Shown in pieces: positions 18,244 to 29,356 of a stretch of DNA of 63,928 nucleotides. Both the position numbers and the translations under genes were made by a program. The stretch comes from Leptolyngbya iicbica LK (GTDB taxonomy: Bacteria; Cyanobacteriota; Cyanobacteriia; Phormidesmidales; Phormidesmidaceae), in NCBI RefSeq assembly GCF_004212215.1, contig NZ_QVFV01000007.1, positions 127,650-191,577 on the forward strand. Reading direction: 5' to 3'. The first letter of the stretch is position 1, and every line of letters begins with the position of its first letter. Under the pieces are notes generated by a model. That model was not told where the DNA came from. It saw nothing but the letters and a program-made list of their open reading frames with translations, and did not search any database.

Positions 18244-20571
18244 ATGACTCTATTTCCCAAAAATTCAGAGTTGATAGTGCGGACTCTCTCAGAGTCGGCC
18301 TATCAGCAACTGCGGCGAGCCCTCTGGCACCTGGCGGATGCGCCCAAGTCTTTACGCCTCTCAGACGCGGATCGGGGCTTTCCCACCCTGGGGCATGATG
18401 GCCCTTCAGCCTCGTTCCAGTGGCAAAGCTGGCTTCTGATCGTGACGCCCACCACGCAGGCCCTACTGGTGCATCAACCGGGGGGAGAGCCTGACCCCAT
18501 GGCCCAACCAGAGGCTACGGAAACGGTTGGCCTGATGACCGAGCCGCAGCAAATTTTGGGCGTCATCCACCACTGGTCGCATAGTGTTTGGGCACAGCCA
18601 ATCACGCAGCCATTGGCCGTAGCCGAACATCGCCTGCGCGATCGCTCAGGAGCGGGTGGCACCGAGTTGCTGATGACCCTGCTGCCACTGTTGACGGCGG
18701 CACCCACGTCTCAGGCGGTTGCTTCCCTTGAGGCGACAGTGGCAGCGTCGGGCAATGTCCAAAACCGTCTCGACCGTCAGCTAGAGCAGGGCGAACTGCT
18801 CAGTCAAGTGATTGCCAAAATCCGCGACAGCTTAGATTTAGAGGTGATCCTTTCTACGACTGTGGCCGAGGTGCGCCAGTCCTTAGCGACTGATCGCCTG
18901 TTGATCTATCAGTTTCCCCCAGCACCGCCGCCGTCAGCCTTGTCAGCTATGGCAGCCGGAGAACCCGCCGTTCCCGGCCCCGGTTACATTACCTATGAGT
19001 CCCTCGCCGCCCCCACGATTGACTCAGTCAAACATTTTCACGAGCAATATTGCTTTGACGATCAAACCTACTGTCGTGAAAAATACAGTGCCGGTTTGCC
19101 GATCTCGATTAATGACATAGCGCAGGCGTACCGGGATACCCCCTGTTTGCAAAACTTTCTGCAAAAGGCCCAGGTTCGGGCCAAAGTCATCGCACCCATT
19201 CTAGTGAAAGGAGATCTTTGGGGGCTGCTCATTGCCCATCAATGCACCCGGTCTCGCGTCTGGACAGAGCAGGAACTCAAGTTTTTGCAGGGCATTGCTG
19301 AGCATTTGGCCGTGGCGATTCAACAGGCCGAGCTGTATGCCCGACTGCGGGAACAAGCCCAGTCTTTGGAAGTGTGTGTGATCAACCGCACTCAAGATCT
19401 CAAAGATGCGTTGGCGGCGGCCCAGTCGGCCAACTTAGCCAAAAGCGAATTTTTGGCCACCATGAGCCACGAACTACGCACACCCCTGACCTGCATTATT
19501 GGGATGTCAGCAACGCTGCTGCGCTGGTCATTGGGAGAGTTGAACGAGCGGCAACGCACCTATTTGCAGACCATTTATGACAGTGGTGAGCGACTGTTAG
19601 CGGTCATCAATGACATTTTAGAAATGGCGAAAATCGAGTCGGGTCGGGTCATTCTGGAAATCCAAGCGCTCTCCCTGACGCGCCTGGGCCAGCGATCGCT
19701 CGACCCCTTTCGCAAAACTGCCCGCGATCGCCACATCGACATCAACTTTGAGTCCACCCTGCTCGAAAACCAAGATTCGTTTACGGGCGATCCGCGCCGC
19801 ATCACGCAAATTCTCGAAAACTTACTCAGCAACGCCCTGAAATTCACTCCCGAAGGCGGCAGGATTAACCTGCGGGTCTGGCGCGAACAGCAGGTCGCCG
19901 TTTTTCAAATTGAAGATACTGGGATTGGTATCTCTGAAGAGCAACTGTCGCAGCTATTTCAGACCTTCCAGCAATTAGAAGCCAGCCGTCAGCGCCAATA
20001 TTCTGGCACGGGTCTGGGCTTGGCGTTGACCAAGCAACTGGCCGAACTTCATGGCGGCACCGTCTCGGTCAACTCGCGGGTGGGGGTGGGCTCCGTGTTT
20101 ACCGTACGCCTGCCAGCCCAACGCTTGGGGTCATCGCCCTCGCCCGGCTCTGAGACGGCCACCCTGGAGACGGCGCTGGTGCAGCCAGTGGTCGGACGGA
20201 TCGTGCTGGTAGAAGACCAGGAAGATCGGGCCGGTTTGCTCTGTGATTTATTGACGGCAGCGGGCTACCAAGTGATCTGGATGATTGAGGGGTCGCGAGT
20301 GGTGGAACAAGTCGCCCTCTTGCAGCCCACCGTGGTGATTTTGAATATGCATCTCAGCAGCATCGACGGTCAGCGCATGATTACGGCCCTGCGGGATTCG
20401 CTGGTCACCGCGCCAGTGAAAATTCTGGCCTTGACGGACAATCAGGTCGCCCAAGCCGCGACGCACCATGTAGACGCGATCGCCCCTCTACCGCTTGATC
20501 CTGAAATGCTGCTAGAGCAGGTTAATGCGCTGATCGCGGCTGAGTTGGGCAATGCCGCCGCCAACCCCTAG
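18244..20571 (+). CDS. GAF hybrid histidine kinase with degenerate receiver
   Basis: A 775-residue cytoplasmic sensor kinase. An N-terminal region of about 170 residues has no family I recognise. A GAF domain (about 185-365) follows, of the lineage used by cyanobacteriochromes, with C270 in YCF, C301 in DTPCL and the conserved [11 protein letters not shown] strand. C301 sits exactly where the bilin-attachment cysteine lies (nine residues before QVRA), but the usual next histidine is leucine. Then come HisKA (H409 in SHELRTP), HATPase ([23 protein letters not shown]) and a C-terminal receiver fold (about 650-765). In the receiver the acidic pair (VEDQED) remains, but the phospho-acceptor aspartate is N701 (VILNMHL) and the conserved lysine is gone. 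Phosphorelay through the receiver is therefore unlikely. The gene is transcribed divergently from cobN. Confidence 0.92.
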   Translation: MTLFPKNSELIVRTLSESAYQQLRRALWHLADAPKSLRLSDADRGFPTLGHDGPSASFQWQSWLLIVTPTTQALLVHQPGGEPDPMAQPEATETVGLMTEPQQILGVIHHWSHSVWAQPITQPLAVAEHRLRDRSGAGGTELLMTLLPLLTAAPTSQAVASLEATVAASGNVQNRLDRQLEQGELLSQVIAKIRDSLDLEVILSTTVAEVRQSLATDRLLIYQFPPAPPPSALSAMAAGEPAVPGPGYITYESLAAPTIDSVKHFHEQYCFDDQTYCREKYSAGLPISINDIAQAYRDTPCLQNFLQKAQVRAKVIAPILVKGDLWGLLIAHQCTRSRVWTEQELKFLQGIAEHLAVAIQQAELYARLREQAQSLEVCVINRTQDLKDALAAAQSANLAKSEFLATMSHELRTPLTCIIGMSATLLRWSLGELNERQRTYLQTIYDSGERLLAVINDILEMAKIESGRVILEIQALSLTRLGQRSLDPFRKTARDRHIDINFESTLLENQDSFTGDPRRITQILENLLSNALKFTPEGGRINLRVWREQQVAVFQIEDTGIGISEEQLSQLFQTFQQLEASRQRQYSGTGLGLALTKQLAELHGGTVSVNSRVGVGSVFTVRLPAQRLGSSPSPGSETATLETALVQPVVGRIVLVEDQEDRAGLLCDLLTAAGYQVIWMIEGSRVVEQVALLQPTVVILNMHLSSIDGQRMITALRDSLVTAPVKILALTDNQVAQAATHHVDAIAPLPLDPEMLLEQVNALIAAELGNAAANP

Positions 20572-20618
20572 TTAGGCATGGGTGAGAACTGCGCCCGCCA
20601 ATCATGAGAGGAGAGAGC

Positions 20619-20647
20619 GTCACATTACCCCAAAGCTCTTCTATAAT
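20619..20647 (+). promoter_or_regulatory. Probable sigma-70-type promoter for serine hydrolase gene
   Basis: A perfect -10, TATAAT (20642-20647), is preceded by GTCACA (20619-20624, 4/6 match to TTGACA) with a 17 bp spacer. Transcription would start near 20654, about 30 nt before ATG 20683, and the leader includes a GAGGGG tract. Confidence 0.6.
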
Positions 20648-20682
20648 CAGCGGCAGTTTATTTGAGGGGTCTCTGCGCTGCT

Positions 20683-22014
20683 ATGGCCATTCCGTTTCGC
20701 TATCGATGGTCAAAGTACACCCTGTGGCGAGATTTGCCCCTGGCGGGCTTTGTCGTCGGCATGCTTACAGCGTTCAGCGTCCACAGTCTGCCCCGTGCCC
20801 ACTGGCTGACCCCAACGGCGGTAGAAACAGCGGTTTGTGATGCGGCTCCATTCTTCGGGCGGCTCCTGGCATCGGGCGATTGTGGCCCGATCGCGGTCCC
20901 AGCAACGAGCGTTTCGGCCATCTCCGCGATCACTCCCTCAATGCTCACCCGCAGCTTTGTGGGGCTGGATGATGTGCAAACAATGGGCGATCGCCCCCGT
21001 TATCCGGTGACCGTTCAACCCCCCTTTTTTCAAGCGAGTACGCCAACGCCGTCGCCGAGTCTCAGGCACATTGTGGATGAGGCCGTGGCGTTGATTGCTG
21101 CCCAAGACTTACCGACAGAGGCCGTATCCATCAGCTTGGTCGATTTGACGGACCAATGTTGTGACTATGCGGCCTACCAAGATCAACAGCCCCGCTATCC
21201 GGCCAGCATTGTCAAGCTGTTTTGGCTGGTGGCGCTGTATGGATTCTACGACGCTGATATCTTGCAGCCTGAGGTCGATGTTTACCGCGATGATGAGTTG
21301 CTGATGGCCCACTATTCCAACAATGGGGCATCGAGCCGCATTGTGGATGCTTTGACCCAGACAACCTCTGGGGAGGCTCTATCTTCTACCGAATTGCCGA
21401 CTTGGGTGGCCGCCCGAACCCGCTTAAATGACTATTTTCTGAGGGCCAATTACCCAGACTTGAATATTGCCCACAAAACCCTTCCCATCCCGGATTTAGA
21501 GATGGAAACACGCACTGGGCGCGACTTGCAGTTTGCTAATGGCGCATCCGTAGCCGCCTCTGGTGCCCTCAGCCGCAACTATCTCACCACGGCGGCGGTG
21601 GCCCGACTGCTTTACGAGATTGAGACCGGACAAGCCATCTCCCCCGCTGCCAGCGATCGCATCAAGCAACACCTGTATCACAACCCTGACCCAGCGGTGT
21701 GGCAATGGGAAGAGGACAATGCGATCGCGGGCTTTTTTGGGGAATATCTGCCTCCAGACACCCTGCTATACACCAAACTCGGTTTCACCTTTGACGATGG
21801 TCGCCAAGAAGCTGCCATCATTGCCTCACCTGACCAAACAGTACGCTTTGCCCTGGTGGTATTTGCCAACGATGCCGTCTTTTCTGCCCACGAGACCATC
21901 TTGCCCGCGATTGCTCGCCACATTTACGACCAAATGTACCGCCGCGCCGCTACTCACCGAACTCTCCCTGAGCGTTCAGCCGCCCCATCCACACAGCCAA
22001 GTCAGCAAGATTGA
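20683..22014 (+). CDS. Beta-lactamase-fold serine hydrolase, membrane-anchored
   Basis: About 443 residues. The N-terminus has a basic stretch, then a hydrophobic segment (LAGFVVGMLTAFSV) that should act as a signal or anchor; a proline/serine-rich linker leads to a class A beta-lactamase/PBP-like domain. The nucleophile motif SxxK appears as PASIVKLFW (S175, K178 from ATG 20683), the second motif as SNN (YSNNGAS), and the third as KLG in YTKLGFTFDD, where KTG is usual. Such proteins are D,D-peptidase-like or beta-lactamase-like enzymes acting on cell-wall peptides in the periplasm; resistance is not implied. ATG 20683 is preferred over the TTG seven codons upstream. The gene has its own promoter. 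A 772 bp gene-poor gap follows. Confidence 0.83.
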   Translation: MAIPFRYRWSKYTLWRDLPLAGFVVGMLTAFSVHSLPRAHWLTPTAVETAVCDAAPFFGRLLASGDCGPIAVPATSVSAISAITPSMLTRSFVGLDDVQTMGDRPRYPVTVQPPFFQASTPTPSPSLRHIVDEAVALIAAQDLPTEAVSISLVDLTDQCCDYAAYQDQQPRYPASIVKLFWLVALYGFYDADILQPEVDVYRDDELLMAHYSNNGASSRIVDALTQTTSGEALSSTELPTWVAARTRLNDYFLRANYPDLNIAHKTLPIPDLEMETRTGRDLQFANGASVAASGALSRNYLTTAAVARLLYEIETGQAISPAASDRIKQHLYHNPDPAVWQWEEDNAIAGFFGEYLPPDTLLYTKLGFTFDDGRQEAAIIASPDQTVRFALVVFANDAVFSAHETILPAIARHIYDQMYRRAATHRTLPERSAAPSTQPSQQD

Positions 22015-22786
22015 CCGTGTAAAGCAAGTCTGCCCCCGACTGGCTAATGGCCCAAAATCAAACTCAATTCATTGTTATAGCGCCGCGTAAATAGCTCCGT
22101 ACATCCCCATGCTGCGGAACAAGGGGCTTAAGCCCCTTGCCTGTTGGTACCTTACTGCGGACTGCTATAACCCTTGCGGAAAATCTGCGGAATTGGGCCA
22201 CCATGGGACCCCTCACCAGATTGGAGGTGTCAGTCCGGGCGTTGCCTTACCCCAAAGCCAGGGAGTACTCAGTTGATGAACTCTAATGTCCATAAGAGCG
22301 TCAATTTCGTCAGTTTTATGAAGATTAGATGAATTAGAATTCCTGACTTTCTCAGTGATTTTACTAACTGATACATTGGCTTTGAGAAAGTAGTTTAGCT
22401 AAAACTTTAAGGGTCTAGATATTTACGTTTGTATTTAGCCATTGTCGTGACCGTGGCACGCATTTATATTTTGTATTTCAAAAAATCTATGGATTAAGCG
22501 TCAAGGTCGGCGGCGATCGCGGTTGCGAGCGTGGCATCAAATTCGACCGTTGCTATTTCAGCAATCCGCTGAGTGAAACAGCGCCAAATCTGCATTGCCA
22601 TTCCACGCGGCGAGATTTTACAGCAAGGCACAGAGATTTTTCTGATCGCTTGTTCCAACAATTCTGCCTAGTGTTATCGATGTGTGTACACGAAAATGGC
22701 CCTTTATTCTCTAGAAAAATAATTGAAAAGAGCATTCCGAAATCTTTCTGTAGTGAAGGTTTAATTGACGGACGGAGATAATTAGC
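22015..22786. other. Long gene-poor, AT-richer intergenic region
   Basis: 772 bp between the serine hydrolase and the HAD-family gene. Visible content: the exact palindrome at 22121-22138; a distinctly AT-rich middle (about 22260-22500) with no open frame; and a coding-like but truncated minus-strand frame at about 22494-22602. The last 60 bp contain the ribosome binding site of the next gene. Base composition differs from the surrounding GC-rich DNA, suggesting an insertion scar or decayed gene. Confidence 0.6.
22121..22138. repeat. Perfect 18-bp palindrome
   Basis: AAGGGGCTTAAGCCCCTT reads identically on both strands. It is flanked by AAC and GCCTGTT, an arrangement that resembles short palindromic repeats scattered in many cyanobacterial intergenic regions. 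It lies 107 bp after the serine hydrolase stop and has no T-run, so a role as intrinsic terminator is doubtful. Confidence 0.8.
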
Positions 22787-24811
22787 ATGGTTAAAATTGC
22801 CTCTTTTGATGTTTTTGATACCGTCTTGACGCGGACGGTGGGCTCACCGGAGTCGAGCTTTTTGTTGCTAGGCAAAAAGCTGCAGCAATTATCCTTGATC
22901 GATTGCTCAGCCGAAGCCTTTGCGCGGATTCGGCAGGCCGCTGAACAACGCGCCTTCGACAATGCGGGGGGGCTTGATTCCAATGTCACCCTGGAGCAGA
23001 TCTATCGCGAAGTCGGGGTTGTGTTGCGTTTGCCTGCCTCCCACTGCAACCAGCTGATGGCGGTAGAAGAGCAGTTAGAGGCAGCCTTGCTCCAGCCGAT
23101 TCCTGCCTGCCGGGCCAAGCTACAGGCGGCGCGCGATCGCGGCGAGAAGATTCTGTTTTTGTCTGACATGTACATCGGTCATCGCTTTATCCAAAGCCAA
23201 CTGGAACGCCATGGCCTCTTTTTGCCAGGCGATCGCCTCTATGTCTCCTGTGATTATGCTCAGTCCAAGGCTTCGGGCCAGCTTTATGACACGATGCTCC
23301 AGCGCGAAGCGATCGAACCCGCTGCGGCGTCTCATTGCGGCAACAGCCAATGGTCAGACGTGGGTGCGGCCAAGCGCGCTGGGCTCCGTGTTGAGCCCTT
23401 TCTCCAGGGCAATCTCAACCGTTATGAGAAGATCTTGGAATCCTACACCTGGCAAACGGAGGGGTTGTCGTCAGCTGTGGCCGGGGCGGCCCGTCTGGCC
23501 CGACTCACGGTGCCAGCCCCTTGTAAGCGCACCCAGGCTTTACGAGATGTGGCGGCGGGGGTCGCTGCCCCCTTGCTGATTGGCTTTACGCTCTGGACGC
23601 TCAAGCGAGCTCAGCAGCTGGGGCTCAAGCGACTTTACTTTGTCGCTCGTGACGGCCAGATTTTGCTAGAAATTGCCCGGCGACTGTTACCCAAACTCGA
23701 TTTTGACTGCGAGCTTTGTTATCTCTACGGCAGTCGCCAGGCTTGGCTGTTGCCCAGTCTTACTACTTTGGATGAAACCGAGTTAGACGGCATTTTCCCG
23801 CTCAGCAAGGACGTTGATTACCTCTCTGTGCGGATTGTGTTAGCTCGGTTTGCCCTCGAACCTGAGGCGATCGCCGAACCGCTGGAGCGTCTCGGATTAT
23901 CCGCCCAAAACTGGGAGCGCAATCTGAGTGCGGCAGAGCGTCAGCGCTTGCGCCAAGCGCTATTGACGGAGCCTGAGTTGCGACAGCAAATTTTGCAGTC
24001 TGCGGCTCAGCAGCGGGCAGTGATGATGCAGTATCTGGAGCAGGAAGGTCTGCTAGAGACTCAACAGGTGGGCTTTATCGATCTAGGGACGGGGGCAACT
24101 CTACACTTGGCCCTCGCCACAGTCTTAGCCACTGCCCAGATCGAGCCACCGGCAAGCTTTTACCTGGGCTTGCGTGCCGAGGTGAAGCCAACGCGCTATC
24201 CCCTGCCTGAGGTCTACCTCTATGACGCCCGTTTCAAGCTTGGCTTTCTCGATCGCCCAGGCCTGACGGGATTTTTGGAATCTGTGTGTAGTGCAGACCA
24301 CGGTTCGGTCATCGGCTATCAGGTTCAGGGCGATCGGGTCGAGCCCCTGTTGGCAGCCGAGTCTAACGAGCGGATTATGGATTGGGGCTTTCCACTGGTG
24401 CGAGAAACCATGTGCTGCGTAGCCGATCAACTGCTGCTCGATGCGGCGCTGCTCAATCCTCAGGCTAATTTGTGTGAGGCGTTACTAGAAGCCTTTTCCC
24501 AGTTCTGGCAATTCCCAACCCCGGCCGAAGCCGCTGCTTGGGGTGCCTTTCCCCTCGAAGATGGTTGGGGTAAAGCAGCCTGCTATTTGACCTTGGCAGA
24601 GCCCTACCGCTGGGGCGATGTGATTGTGCTGAATAAGCACCGCCATTGGTGGTATGAAGGAGCCTTGGCGCAGACATCACCATTACTCAGACAAGCCTTC
24701 CGGCTCAGACGACTGGCGGGGGCCGTCGCCGCCCAAGCCCAGCAACAGCGAAGCCTGAAACAGGTGCTCAAGGGGACAGTACAGGTGCTGTTACAGCCTT
24801 CTACTCCTTAA
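22787..24811 (+). CDS. HAD-superfamily protein, COG5610-like, two-domain
   Basis: A 674-residue cytoplasmic protein. The N-terminal HAD domain (about 1-225) has motif I FDVFDTVLTR, motif II in ILFLSDMYIG, and a later acidic GNSQWSDVGAAKRAG segment in the expected motif IV position, so hydrolase or phosphotransferase chemistry is intact on paper. The C-terminal region (about 250-600) carries the conserved block RLYFVARDGQILLEIARRL and IDLGTGATLHLAL, typical of COG5610 proteins that often sit near glycan or capsule genes. Its substrate is unknown, and no glycosyltransferase is nearby. GGAG (22774-22777) sits 9 nt before the ATG. The gene follows the AT-rich gap, consistent with acquisition, though its own base composition looks native. 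Confidence 0.8.
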   Translation: MVKIASFDVFDTVLTRTVGSPESSFLLLGKKLQQLSLIDCSAEAFARIRQAAEQRAFDNAGGLDSNVTLEQIYREVGVVLRLPASHCNQLMAVEEQLEAALLQPIPACRAKLQAARDRGEKILFLSDMYIGHRFIQSQLERHGLFLPGDRLYVSCDYAQSKASGQLYDTMLQREAIEPAAASHCGNSQWSDVGAAKRAGLRVEPFLQGNLNRYEKILESYTWQTEGLSSAVAGAARLARLTVPAPCKRTQALRDVAAGVAAPLLIGFTLWTLKRAQQLGLKRLYFVARDGQILLEIARRLLPKLDFDCELCYLYGSRQAWLLPSLTTLDETELDGIFPLSKDVDYLSVRIVLARFALEPEAIAEPLERLGLSAQNWERNLSAAERQRLRQALLTEPELRQQILQSAAQQRAVMMQYLEQEGLLETQQVGFIDLGTGATLHLALATVLATAQIEPPASFYLGLRAEVKPTRYPLPEVYLYDARFKLGFLDRPGLTGFLESVCSADHGSVIGYQVQGDRVEPLLAAESNERIMDWGFPLVRETMCCVADQLLLDAALLNPQANLCEALLEAFSQFWQFPTPAEAAAWGAFPLEDGWGKAACYLTLAEPYRWGDVIVLNKHRHWWYEGALAQTSPLLRQAFRLRRLAGAVAAQAQQQRSLKQVLKGTVQVLLQPSTP

Positions 24812-25038
24812 CCCAAAGGCTTGATGTTGGCCGCTCTAGGGCTCAGATCGCGGATGAGGGCCTGGGCCGACCAAATCAATATGGCACATTGCTATCGAAA
24901 AAATGCTGGAGCAGCGCTGCGCAGCGATCTGGTCAACTGGGTGGCGCGATCTCCGCACCTGCCGGGTGTAAGAACCGGATTGCTTGGGGGCACACATCTG
25001 TTTACAGTTCTTAATCATAAAGTCAGTGGTTAAGTACG

Positions 25039-25236
25039 ATGGCAAAAAAGATTCAAGCGAGCGCTCAAGCGAGATGGCGCAAGACTCTGCTAAAAGGAAC
25101 GCTGTGGCTGTCGTCCGAATTAGTATTGGGCCTGATTGGCATGGATACGGTGGCCGACTATGGAGAGTTTTTAACAAAGCCGCAAGTGGCTGACCATATC
25201 AATCAGGCGATCGCGGCCATTACCACGGTAATGTGA
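25039..25236 (+). CDS. Small conserved-looking protein of unknown function
   Basis: A 65-residue basic protein beginning MAKKIQASAQARWRK and continuing with an amphipathic or weakly hydrophobic stretch (TLLKGTLWLSSELVLGLIG), then an acidic-polar tail. There are no cysteines or known motif. The segment from residue 15 to 37 could be a peripheral membrane helix. It lies 228 bp after the HAD gene and 142 bp before clpP on the same strand. The codon pattern is native. No strong ribosome binding site is present. I do not recognise the family. Confidence 0.55.
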   Translation: MAKKIQASAQARWRKTLLKGTLWLSSELVLGLIGMDTVADYGEFLTKPQVADHINQAIAAITTVM

Positions 25237-25377
25237 TTGGCCTGATGATGAGCTGTGATCGCCTCGGCATCGACAGTCACCCCTACAATGTTGCCAATTG
25301 CTCAAAATTGCATCGGCTGGCCGGGAATCTGACCCGCGACCGCCCTAACAAATCGGTAGAATCATAGAAAGCAGTAG

Positions 25378-25998
25378 ATGGAATTGACGTCGATGATCCC
25401 AACCGTTATTGAACAGTCTGGCCGTGGTGAGCGCGCCTTTGACATTTATTCTCGTCTGTTGCGAGAGCGCATCGTCTTTTTGGGCCAAGAAGTCACCGCC
25501 GACTCGGCGAACTTGATCGTGGCGCAAATGCTGTTTCTGGAAGCTGAAGACCCGGAGAAAGATATCTACCTCTACATCAATTCTCCCGGCGGGTCAGTGT
25601 CAGCGGGACTCGGGATTTTTGACACGATGAATCACATTCGTCCCGATGTTTGCACCATCTGCGTTGGTTTGGCGGCCAGCATGGGGGCGTTTTTGCTCAC
25701 CGCTGGCAAAAAGGGCAAGCGCATGAGCTTACCTAACTCTCGCATTATGATTCACCAACCGTTGGGCGGTGCCCAGGGCCAGGCGACCGATATTGAGATT
25801 CAAGCCAAAGAAATTCTTTATCTCAAAGATTTGCTGAATAAGGCGTTGGCTGAAAATACGGGGCAACCCCTCGATAAGATTGCTGCGGATACCGAGCGCG
25901 ATTTCTTTATGTCGCCCCACGAGGCGATGGAATATGGTCTGATCGACCAGGTGATCGATCGCCATTCCGTCGGTAGCCGTCCCACTCCAGTCTCTTAG
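25378..25998 (+). CDS. clpP: ATP-dependent Clp protease proteolytic subunit
   Basis: 206 residues; the serine protease core subunit that assembles in heptameric rings and degrades substrates fed by Clp ATPases. The catalytic triad is complete: S101 (GLAASMGAF), H126 ([10 protein letters not shown]) and D175 (DTERDFFM), with the spacing of E. coli ClpP. This is therefore an active ClpP, not the inactive ClpR paralogue that cyanobacteria also carry. An alternative start at ATG 25393 ([16 protein letters not shown]) matches many family members. A -10-like TAGAAT at 25357-25362 would allow transcription from about 25369. The gene is monocistronic, closed by a strong terminator at 26045-26080. Confidence 0.97.
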   Translation: MELTSMIPTVIEQSGRGERAFDIYSRLLRERIVFLGQEVTADSANLIVAQMLFLEAEDPEKDIYLYINSPGGSVSAGLGIFDTMNHIRPDVCTICVGLAASMGAFLLTAGKKGKRMSLPNSRIMIHQPLGGAQGQATDIEIQAKEILYLKDLLNKALAENTGQPLDKIAADTERDFFMSPHEAMEYGLIDQVIDRHSVGSRPTPVS

Positions 25999-26044
25999 GT
26001 TGGAAGATTGAAGGGCTTAAATTAGGGATAAAGTGCTCATGATC

Positions 26045-26080
26045 AAAACGCTGGAATGCTGCAAAGCCTCCAGCGTTTTT
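26045..26080 (+). terminator. Intrinsic terminator after clpP
   Basis: AAAACGCTGGA (26045-26055) pairs perfectly with TCCAGCGTTTT (26069-26079); an inner GCT/AGC pair closes a GCAA tetraloop. The stem runs into TTTTTGTTGTTT. This is a textbook Rho-independent terminator, about 47 bp after the clpP stop. Confidence 0.92.
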
Positions 26081-26667
26081 GTTGTTTAAATATAAGCCTC
26101 TCAGTTAGCTCAGTGTCGTTATACCGCGTCTGTAATTTGAGTAGGCCGTTATTGTAAGTGCGCTGAGATCAGCCTGAGAGCCCAAATGTAATGACTTTAA
26201 GGCAGCAGTCGTTCTATCCGTTGAGACTCTTCGTGCCTCAGTTTTCCTATGCTTAAAGTAGTGGAAAATTCATGCTGCGCGGTGCTCAGGTGGCATCGTT
26301 TTGCCTTCGCAGACAGAATGCCAACGTGCTCATTCTATTAGGGCAGAGAAATTCCGGAGAACCCTGAGCGTTGCTCCGAAATTTAACGGTCTACAGCCAT
26401 GTGAAGTTGGTAAAACTGTTGGCAATAGTCCATGTTTCCGCTGAAACCACGCACAGAAAACTTTTGCACCCTCTAAAAAGAATGAATGAGTATCAGTATT
26501 CATAACTAAAGACTGACTGATTTAAGCAATCGTTTTACCTCTATTAAAAGTCACTTCACTTGGGAGAAGAGAATTGTTAACTTTGCATCAATAATCAGCT
26601 GACTTATCACTAAAGGATGAGGGGACCAGGCAAAGATAAGGATGTCACAGATTCAGCGTTTAAAGAT
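26081..26667. other. Long AT-rich upstream region of the PEP-CTERM gene
   Basis: Nearly 590 bp without a convincing ORF, lying between the clpP terminator and the PEP-CTERM gene. AT content rises toward the gene. Several partial promoter matches occur, such as TTCACT with TAACTT 17 bp later near 26555-26580, but none is clear. A long 5' region in front of a secreted protein suggests complex transcriptional control. No riboswitch fold is recognised. Confidence 0.5.
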
Positions 26668-27372
26668 ATGAAATCATCCCTTACTGGCTTAACTCTAGGC
26701 GTCGCGCTCACCGCTGGTTTAGTAATGGCGGGTTCGCAGTCAGCAGAAGCTGCCAGTGTAAAAGCGACCGTCACAGCAGATAACTTTTATGGATTGTTTT
26801 ATGGCAACGAAGATGGCAGCATCCTGAACTTTGTAGGGCGTAACGAAACAGGCGGTTCTGGTGCTCCAGGTCGGTATAACTGGTCTCTGCCCGAAACCTG
26901 GAACTTTGAGGTGAACAATAACGATTATTTGTATTTAGTAACTTGGGACGATGCTTCTGTCGCTGAAGCCTGGATTGGCGAGTTTGAAGTCGATGGTGAG
27001 AAACTCCTGTCGAGCGCAGAAGACTGGGAATATATCTTCAACGAAGATAACCCGTTTACTCGCGCTGGCAACCCAGTGCCTGAGGCCGATGAACTCGGAA
27101 CAGCCATTAGTGCCGGGGGTTGGCAAGACGGTACCACAGTTGGGAAGAATGGTATTCGGCCCTGGAATACCATTGCCGGAATCGATAGTGATGCAGACTG
27201 GCTTAAGACTGCTGAGCGGGGGGCTGACATGTACACTATTTTCCGGACTAAGGTCTCTTTGACTGAGACTGCGGGCGTCGCTGATGTCCCTGAACCCGCA
27301 TCTATGTTGGGTTTGCTGGCGGTTGGTGCGGTCGGTGCGGGGAGCGTGCTGAAGAAGAAAGCATCAGCTTAA
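26668..27372 (+). CDS. PEP-CTERM sorting-domain exported protein
   Basis: About 234 residues. It has a Sec signal peptide (MKSSLTGLTLGVALTAGLVM...SAEA, cleavage after AEA) and a C-terminal PEP-CTERM signal: VPEPASMLGLLAVGAVGAG followed by a basic tail (LKKKASA). In bacteria with exosortase this signal directs cleavage and display at the surface or in extracellular polysaccharide. The middle is acidic, rich in W, D, G and N, and resembles no enzyme I know. ATG 26668 puts the signal peptide at the N-terminus; the frame opens at ATG 26617, which would add 17 polar residues. Neither start has a good ribosome binding site. The gene stands alone between two strong terminators. Confidence 0.85.
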   Translation: MKSSLTGLTLGVALTAGLVMAGSQSAEAASVKATVTADNFYGLFYGNEDGSILNFVGRNETGGSGAPGRYNWSLPETWNFEVNNNDYLYLVTWDDASVAEAWIGEFEVDGEKLLSSAEDWEYIFNEDNPFTRAGNPVPEADELGTAISAGGWQDGTTVGKNGIRPWNTIAGIDSDADWLKTAERGADMYTIFRTKVSLTETAGVADVPEPASMLGLLAVGAVGAGSVLKKKASA

Positions 27373-27396
27373 ATTTTTGAGCTAGATAGTCACGCG

Positions 27397-27426
27397 AAAG
27401 CCCCAGGTTTTGGCCTGGGGCTTTTT
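27397..27426. terminator. Bidirectional intrinsic terminator
   Basis: AAAGCCCCAGG (27397-27407) and CCTGGGGCTTT (27414-27424) form a perfect 11-bp stem around a TTTTGG loop, followed by further Ts. The A-run on the other side gives a T-run on the minus strand, so it can serve both the PEP-CTERM gene and the convergent guaA. Confidence 0.93.
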
Positions 27427-27536
27427 AATTGCGCCTTTGGGAGAGGTTAATCGCTAACTGGGTGATTCCTAAACCTCGTCTGACGGCATTGATCAATTCC
27501 TTGACTGATGCCTCAAAAGGAGCTCCCAATCAGCTT

Positions 27537-29150
<1,614 letters not shown>

Positions 29151-29356
29151 GGCAGCAATCCTGTGGTTAAAAACGACAACAATGGCAACTTGGAGGACGC
29201 ACCTCTCAAGCACCGACAACGACTAACACAACTGGACTAGAGGTAAAAAATTATCGTTAACGCTGATCTTTAGAAGTTGCACCGAATGATAGCGGGTCTC
29301 ATCCGGTCTCAATCATTCAGCCGCAGAATGTGTAACTGGCTTCAAAAAAGTTATTC

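Noticed and set aside
22494-22602. Truncated coding-like frame on the minus strand (ending TAIAADLDA)
   Set aside because: Too short and without an upstream start or recognised family to call a pseudogene; kept only as a comment on the intergenic region.
26600-26667. Riboswitch-like GGGGACCAGGCAAAG just before the PEP-CTERM gene
   Set aside because: It recalls part of the c-di-AMP riboswitch consensus only superficially; the rest of the fold is missing and the segment is in frame with the gene.
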